NCBI GenBank assembly: GCA_963796325.1
Contig: CAWCLF010000001.1
Location: 2,666,001 to 2,730,000, forward strand
Reading direction: 5' to 3'
From: CAVYGN01 sp963796325
GTDB lineage: Bacteria > Spirochaetota > Brevinematia > Brevinematales > JAOACQ01
Length of the DNA: 64,000 nt
Positions within the stretch are counted from its first letter, which is position 1. Each line of letters begins with the position of its first letter. Of the stretch, positions 18,220-26,569 are shown in pieces. The position numbers and the translations under genes are program-made. The notes beneath the pieces are model-generated. The model had not been told where the DNA came from and did not search any database. It saw only the letters and a program-made list of their open reading frames with translations.

Positions 18220-18480
18220 TAACACACTGTTTTCAATCTGCAATTCACCGAGTGCATTAATATACTGGTTTTCTTTTTCCTGATGCCTGCGTGCTTCATC
18301 ACTTTTTTTATTGGGACGTTCAAATAATTCCGCAGCGCCTTCCAATAACTGCTTTTTCCATAGTCCTATCTGATTCGGGTGAACATCAAATTCAGAAGCC
18401 AGTTGAACAATCGTTTTTTGCTCTCGTATGGCTTCAAGAGCAACTCTCGCTTTAAACTCATTCGTAAAAGATTTTCTCAT
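18175..18480 (-). CDS. IS3 OrfA (helix-turn-helix)
   Basis: About 101 residues from the ATG at 18480 (MRKSFTNEFKARVALEAI), with the HTH_8 fold (VQLASEFDVHPNQIGLWKKQ) and a leucine-zipper-like tail. It ends IFGHDPKF just after the A9G slippery run used to reach orfB. An AGGAGAG ribosome site precedes the ATG. Confidence 0.82.
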   Translation of the reverse strand: MRKSFTNEFKARVALEAIREQKTIVQLASEFDVHPNQIGLWKKQLLEGAAELFERPNKKSDEARRHQEKENQYINALGELQIENSVLKKKYKAIFGHDPKF

Positions 18481-18549
18481 GGTGATTTCTCTCCTTTCTT
18501 GTTTTTCGGAGTATACCACCTTAAACTATCAGTTCAGATTGTGCAATTT

Positions 18550-18989
18550 TCAGGGCTCATTATAAAATTCACGTTATTCTAATCCCATGATGGGATTTAT
18601 CAAAATTTTCAATATTTGAAAATAGCAATTCAAAACAAAAGAGAGGGTCCGCTTTCTTTTGAGCGGCGATATTATTCTATCGCGCCTTAGTAATATATCT
18701 TTCTTTTGTCCGGTTTATTTTGTTATGGTTTCTGTTCATCCAGTCGCTGGACATAAACAGCCTTTTATCAGGGTTGCTTCTCCTGGTCATAATTAACTTG
18801 TATAAAAATTTTAACGGCATCGGCAGACCGCCTAAATAAATTTGCAGCGGGATATTATAACATACTTTTCATTTATTGGGAATCTCATTGCTCAGGCGGC
18901 CATAAACCTTCCGGATTTTGCATGTTTTTCATGAAAAGTTCTATAATCCGTGATATATTATATTCAATATCGATAAAGAGGTAATCTCA
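18550..18989. other. Intergenic stretch with a short degraded frame
   Basis: 440 bases between the IS3 element and the flavodoxin gene. A minus-strand frame ending at 18677 and open from an ATG at 18820 encodes 47 residues, including LIMTRRSNPDKRLFMSS and NKINRTKERY. The frame continues upstream for a further 15 or so codons to a stop. It reads like the C-terminus of a lost protein rather than random DNA, but I do not recognise the family. Confidence 0.3.
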
Positions 18990-19547
18990 ATGAGCGGAAA
19001 AATTGCAGTTGTTTACAAAACAAAATACGGGAGCACGAAAAAATACGCTGGCTGGATCGCAGGGGAACTCAAATCAGACCTGATAGACCGCAGGAAAATA
19101 TCGATAGGCGATCTGGCCGTGTACGACACGATCGTTTACGGAGGGAGCCTCCATGCCGGCGGCATATCGGGATACGATATCATATCGAAAAACCTTAAAA
19201 AGCTCGACGGCAAAAGAATTGCCGTCTTCTCGGTCGGCGCCGCCCCGATCAATGAAAAAAACATGGAGCATGTCATAAAGAGCAATTTTACCGGCGGAAA
19301 TAAGGAAAAATTAAGGTTTTTCGGATTGAGAGGCGCCTTCGATTTTCAAAAGCTCGATTTTATCGACAGGCTGGTGATGAGCCTTCTGAAATTGAAGCTC
19401 TCGATGAAAAGGCCCGAAGACCTCGACGAGGAAGAGAGGGACCTTCTGGACCATTACGGCCATCCGGCAGATTATACGGATAAAAAGGCTATTGAACAGA
19501 TTGTGGAATACGCAAGGGGTGTCGGCCGGGATTTGCAGCCGGGATGA
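18990..19547 (+). CDS. Flavodoxin-domain protein (HemG-like)
   Basis: 185 residues with the FMN phosphate loop KTKYGSTKKYA near residue 9, VYGGSLHAGGISG in the second FMN loop, and VFSVGAAP. This resembles menaquinone-dependent protoporphyrinogen oxidase (HemG) and its relatives, although HemG activity is not proven and the C-terminus is longer than a plain flavodoxin. GAGGTAATC precedes the ATG. It stands alone on the plus strand, converging with hipT. Confidence 0.85.
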   Translation: MSGKIAVVYKTKYGSTKKYAGWIAGELKSDLIDRRKISIGDLAVYDTIVYGGSLHAGGISGYDIISKNLKKLDGKRIAVFSVGAAPINEKNMEHVIKSNFTGGNKEKLRFFGLRGAFDFQKLDFIDRLVMSLLKLKLSMKRPEDLDEEERDLLDHYGHPADYTDKKAIEQIVEYARGVGRDLQPG

Positions 19548-19610
19548 ATGCGCTTATTTACCAGATGAAACGGTTTCGTTTCAAATAATTCCTGAAGCAA
19601 AAGCTTTCAA

Positions 19611-20543
19611 TTATTCTATTTCCAATCTTTTTATCCGGCTTGAGAGTAATTTCAAATAGTTTTCCTTTCCACCAGCGCTCATAAAACTCCCGTTGATCAG
19701 TTCTTTCCAAATATGAAGGGATTTTTTAATATTTGCGACCAGTTCATTCAACACTTTATCGTTCAATTGAAGCCGCTCGCTCCCGAAATATTCAAAAAAA
19801 AGCCCTCTGCTTAAATTTCTTTTTTTACCATTTATCGGAAGAGCGATCTCCTCCGGAGCGCTCCGTTGGGCGATCGTTGTATTAAGCAGGTCATATGCCG
19901 GTGAAAGTTCACACTTTCCTTCCCTGTTAATTATTGAAAAATTTTTTAAATGCATATCTTCGTTCCCGATAAGAAAATTAAATATTGTAAGCCTGAAAAG
20001 CTTCAACTTTTCAATAAACGGAAAAGTACAGTATTTATCGATAATTAAAGCGACTTTTTCCATGCTTGAATTATATTTTGTCTCTCTGTTTTCGCCCGAG
20101 AGCTGGGCGAAATCTTCAACAGGCAGTTTATTCTTTTTTCCGATCCTGTCAAACCGTTTGATAAAATAAGAAAGTTTGCCATCAATACAATAAACAAGGC
20201 CATGAAAAGGGATTTCTATACCCAGAATGCGAGCTAATCTCATGGTCAGGTCCTCGTTTTCCGGAAGCTCGGGAAATACCGGGTTTTGCGGTTTTAATAT
20301 GAAACGTCCTCCTGTATCGACAACTTTAAAAACTGAAAGATATTCATCCAGCCTGACCGATAATTTGGGCTGAACGCCTTGTATAGACATCTTTGCCGCC
20401 CTGGCGGCGGATTCCCGAACCTGCTCTTCCTGAGTATATGGAAAATCCGAGAGTTTTTTTAACCTGGCGGATAATTTATGAAGGCCGGATAAAGAATACT
20501 TCTCATTTCCGCAATCTTCATAAGTAATCGGGCATTTATTCAT
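19611..20543 (-). CDS. hipT: HipT toxin kinase
   Basis: 310 residues equal to the HipA kinase without its N-terminal subdomain. The Gly-rich loop reads MSIQGVQPKLS near residue 52, with one Ser in the SxQ form where the E. coli O127 HipT has two. The catalytic loop is GNEDMHLKNF near 194 and the metal motif SPAYDLLNT near 214. HipT of E. coli O127 phosphorylates tryptophanyl-tRNA synthetase; the target here is inferred only. It overlaps hipS by 8 bases. All kinase residues are present, so it is probably active. Confidence 0.88.
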   Translation of the reverse strand: MNKCPITYEDCGNEKYSLSGLHKLSARLKKLSDFPYTQEEQVRESAARAAKMSIQGVQPKLSVRLDEYLSVFKVVDTGGRFILKPQNPVFPELPENEDLTMRLARILGIEIPFHGLVYCIDGKLSYFIKRFDRIGKKNKLPVEDFAQLSGENRETKYNSSMEKVALIIDKYCTFPFIEKLKLFRLTIFNFLIGNEDMHLKNFSIINREGKCELSPAYDLLNTTIAQRSAPEEIALPINGKKRNLSRGLFFEYFGSERLQLNDKVLNELVANIKKSLHIWKELINGSFMSAGGKENYLKLLSSRIKRLEIE

Positions 20544-20850
20544 TTTCCTTCTCCACAGTCACAGCTCCGACTAAATCATGGCCTACCGCAATCAATTGTG
20601 AAAAATAATCGTTCCTGTCTATTTTCAGAGAGCGGAGAAGCCCGTCAAGCATGATGCCCTCAGGTAAAAGGCCGTCGAAAAATGGAGGAAAGCGATCGAA
20701 TTCATAGTCCTCTTTTCTAAGAGGCATAGTCAATGAAATGGCGGGTCCCGTATAATCCGGAAGGTACCCGAAAATATACCTATGCTTCCCTTCTTCCTCG
20801 AATAAGCGACCCGCTGGAATTCCGCAAAAGTAAATCTTAGCCGTTCGCAT
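20536..20850 (-). CDS. hipS: HipS antitoxin (HipA N-terminal-like)
   Basis: 104 residues matching the separate N-subdomain of HipA: FCGIPAGRLFEE at the start, ISLTMPLRKEDY, FPPFFDGLLPEG and SQLIAVGHDLVGAV. In the HipBST system this small protein is the true antitoxin that plugs the kinase. It overlaps hipB upstream by 14 bases and hipT downstream by 8, so production is tightly coupled. Confidence 0.87.
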   Translation of the reverse strand: MRTAKIYFCGIPAGRLFEEEGKHRYIFGYLPDYTGPAISLTMPLRKEDYEFDRFPPFFDGLLPEGIMLDGLLRSLKIDRNDYFSQLIAVGHDLVGAVTVEKENE

Positions 20851-21073
20851 TTATCGTCTTCCTGTATTTATCCATAAGCGGACTTTCGAAAGTCATATTA
20901 ATGTTCAGGACTTTGAGGACTTTTGACAGTGTTGCCAGTTTTATTGTTTCCTTTCCATGTTCAAGATCAAATAAAGCAGTCTTACCCACTCCTGCAAGTA
21001 AAGCCAGCTTAATTAACGAGAGGCCGCTCATTTTTCTATGAAAACGGATGATATCGCCGATAAATTTTTCCAT
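20837..21073 (-). CDS. hipB: HipB helix-turn-helix repressor
   Basis: 78 residues with a Cro/C1-type HTH (LSLIKLALLAGVGKTALFDLEHG near 19-42). It should bind the palindromic operators just upstream and, in the HipBST model, strengthen neutralisation of HipT by HipS. It is the first gene of the three-gene operon. The weak upstream region contains only operators and AT-rich DNA. Confidence 0.88.
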   Translation of the reverse strand: MEKFIGDIIRFHRKMSGLSLIKLALLAGVGKTALFDLEHGKETIKLATLSKVLKVLNINMTFESPLMDKYRKTINANG

Positions 21074-21088
21074 CGGATGCTCCCAAAA

Positions 21089-21104
21089 TACCGCTTTAGC
21101 GGTA
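21089..21104. promoter_or_regulatory. hip operator O1
   Basis: Perfect palindrome TACCGC-TTTA-GCGGTA 16 bases upstream of the hipB start. It is placed to block transcription of the operon when bound by HipB. Confidence 0.8.
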
Positions 21105-21160
21105 ATATAATAACTATTATCGTAATTAAAATCAAGTATATTTATTTGTTATTAAATTAA

Positions 21161-21176
21161 TACCGCCATAGCAATA
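21161..21176. promoter_or_regulatory. hip operator O2 (degenerate)
   Basis: TACCGC-CATA-GCAATA: one perfect arm and a mutated second arm of the same palindrome. Its centre is 72 bases from O1 and 71 from O3. Confidence 0.6.
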
Positions 21177-21231
21177 TATTTAACAATTATTGGAGAAAAT
21201 ATATAAAATAATATGATAAAAGCATAAAATA

Positions 21232-21247
21232 TACCGCCTAAGCGGTA
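21232..21247. promoter_or_regulatory. hip operator O3
   Basis: Perfect palindrome TACCGC-CTAA-GCGGTA, 25 bases beyond the stop of the HAD gene. It is a third site with the same arms as O1. Confidence 0.75.
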
Positions 21248-21271
21248 AATAATGACTTTAATTTATTACAA

Positions 21272-21964
21272 TCACATATCAGGAGATTTTTCCCGATCCG
21301 CATTTTCAAAATAATATCTTGCTTCTTTCAAATTTTTAAATATTTTATAGGCTTTATTTCTTATTTCAGCACCCGGTTCCTTTATATCCGGAACCATAAG
21401 CGGAATCATACCCGCATTATAAGCCGCGGCGATTCCGTTTTCCGAATCTTCCAAAACAGCGCAATTACCGGCATCGATATCCAATTTGCCCGCAGCTTTC
21501 AGAAATATCTCCGGGTCAGGTTTTCCTTTTGTTATTTCATCGCCGCATATGATCAAATCGAAGCACCCTTTTATGCCCCCTTTTGACAATAAAATTTCGG
21601 CCCTGATTTTACCCGTTGAAGTAGCGACGGCTTTTTTTATCTTCATTGAATCGAGATATTTTAACAGTTCCTTTAATCCTTCTTTGACCGGAACCCCCTG
21701 CGTTTCGATTATTTTATCGAAAATTTCCTTTCTTTTTAAAAGCATTTCATCGAATGGAAAATCGTCCCCATAAAATTTCAAATATATATCTTTCGTCATT
21801 TTTGAATTCAAGCCTACGGTCTCTAAAAATACCTCGTTATGGAAAGCATATCCGCACCGTGTCAATGCCTGATCCCAGGAAATGCCCGCCAATCTTTCGG
21901 TATCGAACATCAGCCCGTCCATGTCGAAAATGACCAGTTCTATTGTTTTGCCGGCGATATGCAT
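21272..21964 (-). CDS. HAD hydrolase (beta-phosphoglucomutase/phosphatase-like)
   Basis: 230 residues from the ATG at 21964. Motif I is FDMDGLMFDTE near residue 13, motif II VATSTGK, motif III Lys in GKPDPEIF, and motif IV VLEDSENGI. The GLMFD and KPDPEIF features point to the pgmB/GS1 phosphatase group with a small helical cap. The open frame reaches a TTG at 22006, but the ATG has a purine-rich GGGGG site nearby. The substrate is unknown. Confidence 0.85.
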   Translation of the reverse strand: MHIAGKTIELVIFDMDGLMFDTERLAGISWDQALTRCGYAFHNEVFLETVGLNSKMTKDIYLKFYGDDFPFDEMLLKRKEIFDKIIETQGVPVKEGLKELLKYLDSMKIKKAVATSTGKIRAEILLSKGGIKGCFDLIICGDEITKGKPDPEIFLKAAGKLDIDAGNCAVLEDSENGIAAAYNAGMIPLMVPDIKEPGAEIRNKAYKIFKNLKEARYYFENADREKSPDM

Positions 21965-22204
21965 TCCGCCTGCCCCCTGCTTTTTGTCCGCTTTCCTTGA
22001 CGGCAAAGAAAAAACCGGCCCCTTTTATAAGCTTATTTTATCCTCATATGATCATTTCCTCAAATTTTCACCGGAGACGCGCCGTCGGCAATCAAAAACC
22101 GGTTTGACACAATGTTTCGGTCCTGATATAATTGTTACGGTAATGAAGAGTCTTTCGAATGTCTCAAAATTTTGAATCATTTGGGAAAAGCGGGAGGTTC
22201 GATT

Positions 22205-23449
22205 ATGAAAAACTCACGGATCAGGATCTCTCTCATTGCCGCCGTTTTCATTGCGGCCTGTTCTTTCACATCAGCCTTCTCCCGGGAAGTAAAAACCATA
22301 GCAGTCCTGGGATTCGTCAACCTGGGCAATAAATCCGACGCAAGCATCAATAAAACCGTCACCCGGTCCCTTATAACATTCCTTTCCAAGATCCCCGAAA
22401 TCGACATCACTTCCTACGAAGCCGTTGAAAAAGCCGCGGCGGATAATAAATACTGGGAATCAAAAAGTTTCAACCCCGATGCCGCCGTCGACATGGGACT
22501 TTCGCTTGCAGCGGCAGAAGTCGTATCAGGGGATTATACCGTGAACCATAAAAAGGGGATGGTTACAATCAACGTATATGTCTACGACACGGCTTCAGCC
22601 TCGATGAAGCTCAACAGACAGTACACCGGGGAGGCGGGCCTTGAACTGTTCGATACCATCGACAGGCTGATCCGAAACGTATCGACCCTCCTGGCGGGGA
22701 GGCCGATCAGGATGGGCAGGCTCGAGATTGAAATCGAGGGCACGAACAGCTACAAGCTTAACATAAACGGGAAGTTCCAGAAGAAGATCTCGAAAACTGA
22801 AAGCTACAGTGAAAGCGAAATCGCCGAAGAACCCCTGGATGTCACCCTGACCGTACCGGCCACTGAGGAAGTCATTTACAGTACAAACATCTCGATCGGC
22901 AATGGTACGACCGTCAACCTCACATATAATCCGAACCGGCAGACTGAAGTTTCCGGTCCGGAGGGGGAAATCCCGGAACAAACGGACAGGGCAGGCATAG
23001 CAGTCATGGATTTCGAAAGCAAAACGGGAACCAGTACAAAAGACCTTTTGACGCTGGCGGAGGTCCTGAGAACCGAACTGGCAAAGACCGGCCAGTTTAA
23101 AGTAATGCAAAAAAAAGAGATGAACAATATGCTGAAAGGGGCGAAATTCGAAACATCCGATCCGGCATCCGATTCCGATAACAGGGCGAGGCTCAAACTG
23201 GGGAAGGTTTTAAAAGAGAAGTTCGCCGTCACCGGAGTTATCGACACTGCTTTCGGGAATATTTCGATGAACATTCAACTCATTGATCTTGAAACGGGTG
23301 AAATACTGATGACTGAAACTCAGTCGTGCAGTGAAGACAGCGTTTTCAAGGAAATACATGAGATAGCACTCGACATTGCCGGCAAAATTTCCGACAGAGA
23401 AACTGAAAATACCGGTTTAAAAATAAAGGCTTATAAAAGTCCCAAATAA
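22205..23449 (+). CDS. Exported two-domain CsgG/TolB-N-like protein
   Basis: 414 residues from the ATG at 22205 (GGGAGG 8 bases upstream). A signal peptide ends near AFSRE. Two related alpha/beta domains follow. The first (about 28-165) starts IAVLGFVNLGNKSD. The second (about 265-400) starts GIAVMDFESKTGTSTKD with LAEVLRTELAKTGQFKVM, as in CsgG/FlgT-type envelope proteins. A beta-rich PEGA-like linker (about 170-250) lies between. It probably works in the periplasm or on the outer membrane in assembly or binding. Similar proteins are common in spirochaetes. Confidence 0.75.
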   Translation: MKNSRIRISLIAAVFIAACSFTSAFSREVKTIAVLGFVNLGNKSDASINKTVTRSLITFLSKIPEIDITSYEAVEKAAADNKYWESKSFNPDAAVDMGLSLAAAEVVSGDYTVNHKKGMVTINVYVYDTASASMKLNRQYTGEAGLELFDTIDRLIRNVSTLLAGRPIRMGRLEIEIEGTNSYKLNINGKFQKKISKTESYSESEIAEEPLDVTLTVPATEEVIYSTNISIGNGTTVNLTYNPNRQTEVSGPEGEIPEQTDRAGIAVMDFESKTGTSTKDLLTLAEVLRTELAKTGQFKVMQKKEMNNMLKGAKFETSDPASDSDNRARLKLGKVLKEKFAVTGVIDTAFGNISMNIQLIDLETGEILMTETQSCSEDSVFKEIHEIALDIAGKISDRETENTGLKIKAYKSPK

Positions 23450-23595
23450 TGTTTTCAACGATCGCAGAAACCTCATATCTTTTAAAAGCAAAAGATTATG
23501 GATCAGTGCCGCAGCATTTACATCCCAACTTCAACAAAGATCCATTGCCAACCGACTAACCGGCAGACGCCGGCTTAAATCACACTTTTTTAATT

Positions 23596-23624
23596 TTGAC
23601 TATATACCTGATGTTTGATAAATT
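23596..23624 (+). promoter_or_regulatory. Probable katG promoter
   Basis: TTGACT (23596-23601) and TAAATT (23619-23624) with a 17-base spacer, 86 bases before katG. This is a reasonable sigma-70-type promoter in an AT-rich leader. No convincing PerR or OxyR site was seen. Confidence 0.45.
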
Positions 23625-23709
23625 ATAAAAAGTAATATCGCAATTGTGAATAATAGTATGTTCATAGAAGCATTAAATATCAATTCAATCAAAAAAGGGA
23701 GGAAAATTT

Positions 23710-25968
23710 ATGGGTAAAGAGAGCGAGCGCCCGGTAACAGGCGCTATAGGCAAAATCCCGGCCGGACGCGGCAGGTCGAATCGCGACTGGTGGCCGAACC
23801 AGCTGAACCTGGGCGTCCTTCGCCAGCACTCACAGGCCTCCAGTCCTATGGACCCCGGCTACAATTACGCCGAAGAATTCAAGAAGCTCGATCTGGCCGC
23901 TCTGAAGAAGGACCTTTACTCCCTCTTGACCGATTCGCAGGAATGGTGGCCTGCCGACTGGGGCCACTATGGCGGCCTGTTCATCCGCATGGCCTGGCAC
24001 AGCGCCGGCACTTACCGAACATCCGACGGCCGCGGCGGCGCCGGCACCGGCAACCAGCGTTTCGCTCCGGTCAACAGCTGGCCCGATAACGTCAATCTGG
24101 ACAAGGCGCGCCGCCTGCTCTGGCCCATAAAACAGAAATATGGAAACAGGATCTCCTGGGCCGACCTTATGATCCTGGCAGGCAACTGCGCACTGGAGTC
24201 GATGGGCTTAAAAACATTCGGTTTCGGCGGCGGCCGCGAAGATATCTGGCAGCCTGAAGAGGATATCTACTGGGGAAAGGAAGATACCTGGCTTGGCGAC
24301 AAGCGCTACAGCGGCGACCGCGAGCTTGAGAACCCCCTGGCGGCCGTGCAGATGGGTCTGATCTATGTGAACCCGGAAGGTCCGAACGGCAATCCCGACC
24401 CTGCCGCCTCCGGCCGCGATGTACGCGAAACCTTCGCCCGCATGGGCATGAACGATGAAGAGACGGTGGCTCTCGTTGCGGGCGGTCACACTTTCGGTAA
24501 GGCGCATGGCGCAGGAGACCCTAAGCTTGTGGGCCCGGAACCCGAGGCAGCCCCCATCGAAGAACAGGGACTTGGCTGGATCAACCGGTTCGGTACGGGT
24601 AAAGGCGGGGACACTACCTCAAGCGGCATTGAAGGCGCCTGGAAACCGCATCCGACAAAATGGGACCATGGTTATTTCAATATGCTCTTCGGCTATGAGT
24701 GGGAACTGGTCAGGAGCCCCGCCGGTGCAAATCAATGGCAGGCTAAAAACGTCAGGGAGGAGCACATGATCCCGGAGGCCCACAACCCTTCGAAGAAACA
24801 CCCGCCCATGATGACCACGGCCGATCTGTCTCTGCGCTTCGACCCTGTCTACGAACCCATCGCGCGCCGTTTCTACAAAGACCCGCAGGCTTTCGAAGAT
24901 GCATTCGCCCGCGCCTGGTTCAAATTAACCCACCGCGACATGGGGCCTCGTTCGCGCTACCTCGGCCCTGAAGTCCCGGCGGAGGAACTGATCTGGCAGG
25001 ACCCGATTCCGGCCGTTTCTCATGAATTGATCGACACCCAGGATATACTAGACCTCAAGAACAGGATCCTCGCTTCGGGTCTGTCAATTTCAGAGCTTGT
25101 TTCTACAGCCTGGGCTTCGGCGTCGACCTTCCGCGGATCCGACAAACGCGGCGGAGCGAACGGGGCGCGCATCCGCCTTGCGCCGCAAAAGGATTGGGAG
25201 GTAAACCAGCCTATACAGCTAAAAAAGGCGCTGCGCTCGCTCGAAGAAATCCGGATCGAGTTCAACAAGGCGCAGAAAGGCGTTCAAGGTACCGCTGCTG
25301 CAGTGAAAATGGTATCGCTCGCCGATCTGATCGTCCTGGGCGGCTGCGCTGCTGTCGAGAAGGCTGCAAAGAATGCCGGTCGCAATTTGACAGTTCCATT
25401 CATGCCGGGACGAATGGATGCATTAGAGAAACAGACTGATGCGGATTCATTTGCCGTACTCGAACCGGTTGCGGACGGATTCCGCAACTATCTTAAAACC
25501 AAATACACGGTTTCGGCGGAGGAACTCCTGATCGATCGTGCGCAGCTTTTAACGCTAACCGTCCCCGAGATGACCGTTCTTATCGGCGGCCTTCGCGTCC
25601 TGGATGCCAACTACGGCCGGTCCCGCCACGGTGTTTTCACCAGGCGGCCGGAGACGCTCACCAATGACTTCTTTGTGAATCTGCTCGACATGAGAACGGC
25701 CTGGAAGCCTTCCGCTGAAGACAATGACGTTTTCGAAGGGCGCGACCGCGTTACGGGCGAACTTAAGTGGACCGGCACCCGCGTCGACCTCGTCTTCGGC
25801 TCGAACTCGCAGCTCCGCGCGATCGCGGAAGTCTATGCCTGCGACGGCTCCCAGGATAAATTCATGCATGACTTCGCGGCGGCATGGAACAAGGTGATGA
25901 ATGCGGACCACTTCGACCTTGCCTGTTCCATCGCTGATGCTGCAGCGGATCGATCCCATAAATATTAG
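23710..25968 (+). CDS. katG: Catalase-peroxidase
   Basis: 752 residues, the normal length of bifunctional KatG, with two homologous peroxidase domains. The distal site RMAWHSAGTYR near residue 95 has the essential Arg, Trp and His. The cross-link Tyr is in LIYVNPEGPNG and the proximal haem His in ALVAGGHTFGKAHG near 260. The degenerate second domain follows from about 430. It breaks down hydrogen peroxide. Codons are much richer in G and C at third positions than in the neighbouring genes, suggesting transfer from a GC-rich donor. GGGAGGAAAA precedes the ATG. Confidence 0.97.
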   Translation: MGKESERPVTGAIGKIPAGRGRSNRDWWPNQLNLGVLRQHSQASSPMDPGYNYAEEFKKLDLAALKKDLYSLLTDSQEWWPADWGHYGGLFIRMAWHSAGTYRTSDGRGGAGTGNQRFAPVNSWPDNVNLDKARRLLWPIKQKYGNRISWADLMILAGNCALESMGLKTFGFGGGREDIWQPEEDIYWGKEDTWLGDKRYSGDRELENPLAAVQMGLIYVNPEGPNGNPDPAASGRDVRETFARMGMNDEETVALVAGGHTFGKAHGAGDPKLVGPEPEAAPIEEQGLGWINRFGTGKGGDTTSSGIEGAWKPHPTKWDHGYFNMLFGYEWELVRSPAGANQWQAKNVREEHMIPEAHNPSKKHPPMMTTADLSLRFDPVYEPIARRFYKDPQAFEDAFARAWFKLTHRDMGPRSRYLGPEVPAEELIWQDPIPAVSHELIDTQDILDLKNRILASGLSISELVSTAWASASTFRGSDKRGGANGARIRLAPQKDWEVNQPIQLKKALRSLEEIRIEFNKAQKGVQGTAAAVKMVSLADLIVLGGCAAVEKAAKNAGRNLTVPFMPGRMDALEKQTDADSFAVLEPVADGFRNYLKTKYTVSAEELLIDRAQLLTLTVPEMTVLIGGLRVLDANYGRSRHGVFTRRPETLTNDFFVNLLDMRTAWKPSAEDNDVFEGRDRVTGELKWTGTRVDLVFGSNSQLRAIAEVYACDGSQDKFMHDFAAAWNKVMNADHFDLACSIADAAADRSHKY

Positions 25969-26046
25969 CAGGGGTCGATCCGATCACGACATTTTTAATA
26001 GAAGTCGTAACAACTGCTACATAATGGGTTTTCAGGCATTAGATAC

Positions 26047-26173
26047 TTATGAGGACATTTCACCGGCAATTCCCATTACCGCCATAACATGAGCCGCCGC
26101 CTTTAAAGGAAACGGGTTGACCACAGCGAATGCTTTGTTAACGCACTTGCCGTACAGCCCATACCGGTATGAC
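26047..26173 (-). pseudogene. thiM: thiM (hydroxyethylthiazole kinase) C-terminal remnant
   Basis: In the 304-base gap after katG the minus strand encodes TGMGCTASALT. After a one-step frame change it continues KAFAVVNPFPLKAAAH and VMAVMGIAGEMSS to a stop at 26047. These are consecutive parts of the ThiM C-terminus (the GMGC substrate/ATP loop and the AGE helix). There is no start and the upstream portion is absent, so this is a decayed fragment. Confidence 0.65.
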
Positions 26174-26272
26174 ACCTGAAGGTAAAAAATTCAAAGTAAG
26201 TAATTATTTATTTTCTTATTCTTTCAGTTTGCATTTAGAATTAATAGTTTCAGCGGTAATATGCATAGTTCA

Positions 26273-26548
26273 TCAGTTATCATCTAAAAAGCTGGTAAAT
26301 GTAATAAAATCTTCATGACAGAGCACCAGGTAATCTTTTATCAAATGCCTGACCGATTTTATAAAGGCTTCGGAACGGTTACATTTTTCCACGCAGATCA
26401 CGGTATTGTCATCGAGTTCATCAAAAAAATCCTTCATGCCGTTTTTGTTCCTGGGGTATCTCTGTATTTTATGAACACCTTTTGCTTCAATGTGAGCAAT
26501 AAAGAAATTAGTTGAGATGCTGACACCGATCTTTTTTTCCGAATTCAT
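26273..26548 (-). CDS. Stand-alone IS110 N-terminal-like protein
   Basis: 91 residues resembling only the first part of an IS110 transposase RuvC-like (DEDD) domain: IGVSISTNFFIAHIE, KVHKIQRYPRNKNGMKDF and DDNTVICVEKC. The first catalytic Asp (normally IGVDVS) is Ser here; the following Glu is kept. It has GAGG upstream of the ATG and starts 21 bases after the large fusion gene, so it looks like the last gene of the operon rather than loose IS debris. It could be an adopted remnant or a truncated pseudogene. Confidence 0.55.
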   Translation of the reverse strand: MNSEKKIGVSISTNFFIAHIEAKGVHKIQRYPRNKNGMKDFFDELDDNTVICVEKCNRSEAFIKSVRHLIKDYLVLCHEDFITFTSFLDDN

Positions 26549-26569
26549 TTGTCAACTTCCTCTTTTTTT

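Larger units (their letters stand above)
17329..18549 (-). mobile_element. IS3-family element, inactive
   Basis: OrfA and orfB in the usual IS3 order on the minus strand. Partial terminal inverted repeats share GTTTAAGGTG (17351-17360 and, inverted, 18517-18526), so the outer limits given are approximate. OrfB is broken by a small deletion. No convincing target duplication was found. Confidence 0.75.

Noticed and set aside
22595..23110. 171-codon frame antisense to the CsgG-like gene
   Set aside because: Shadow of a well-supported gene with signal peptide and ribosome site.
23610..23630. PerR-like site before katG
   Set aside because: Only one half (ATTATAA) fits the palindrome; the other arm does not match.
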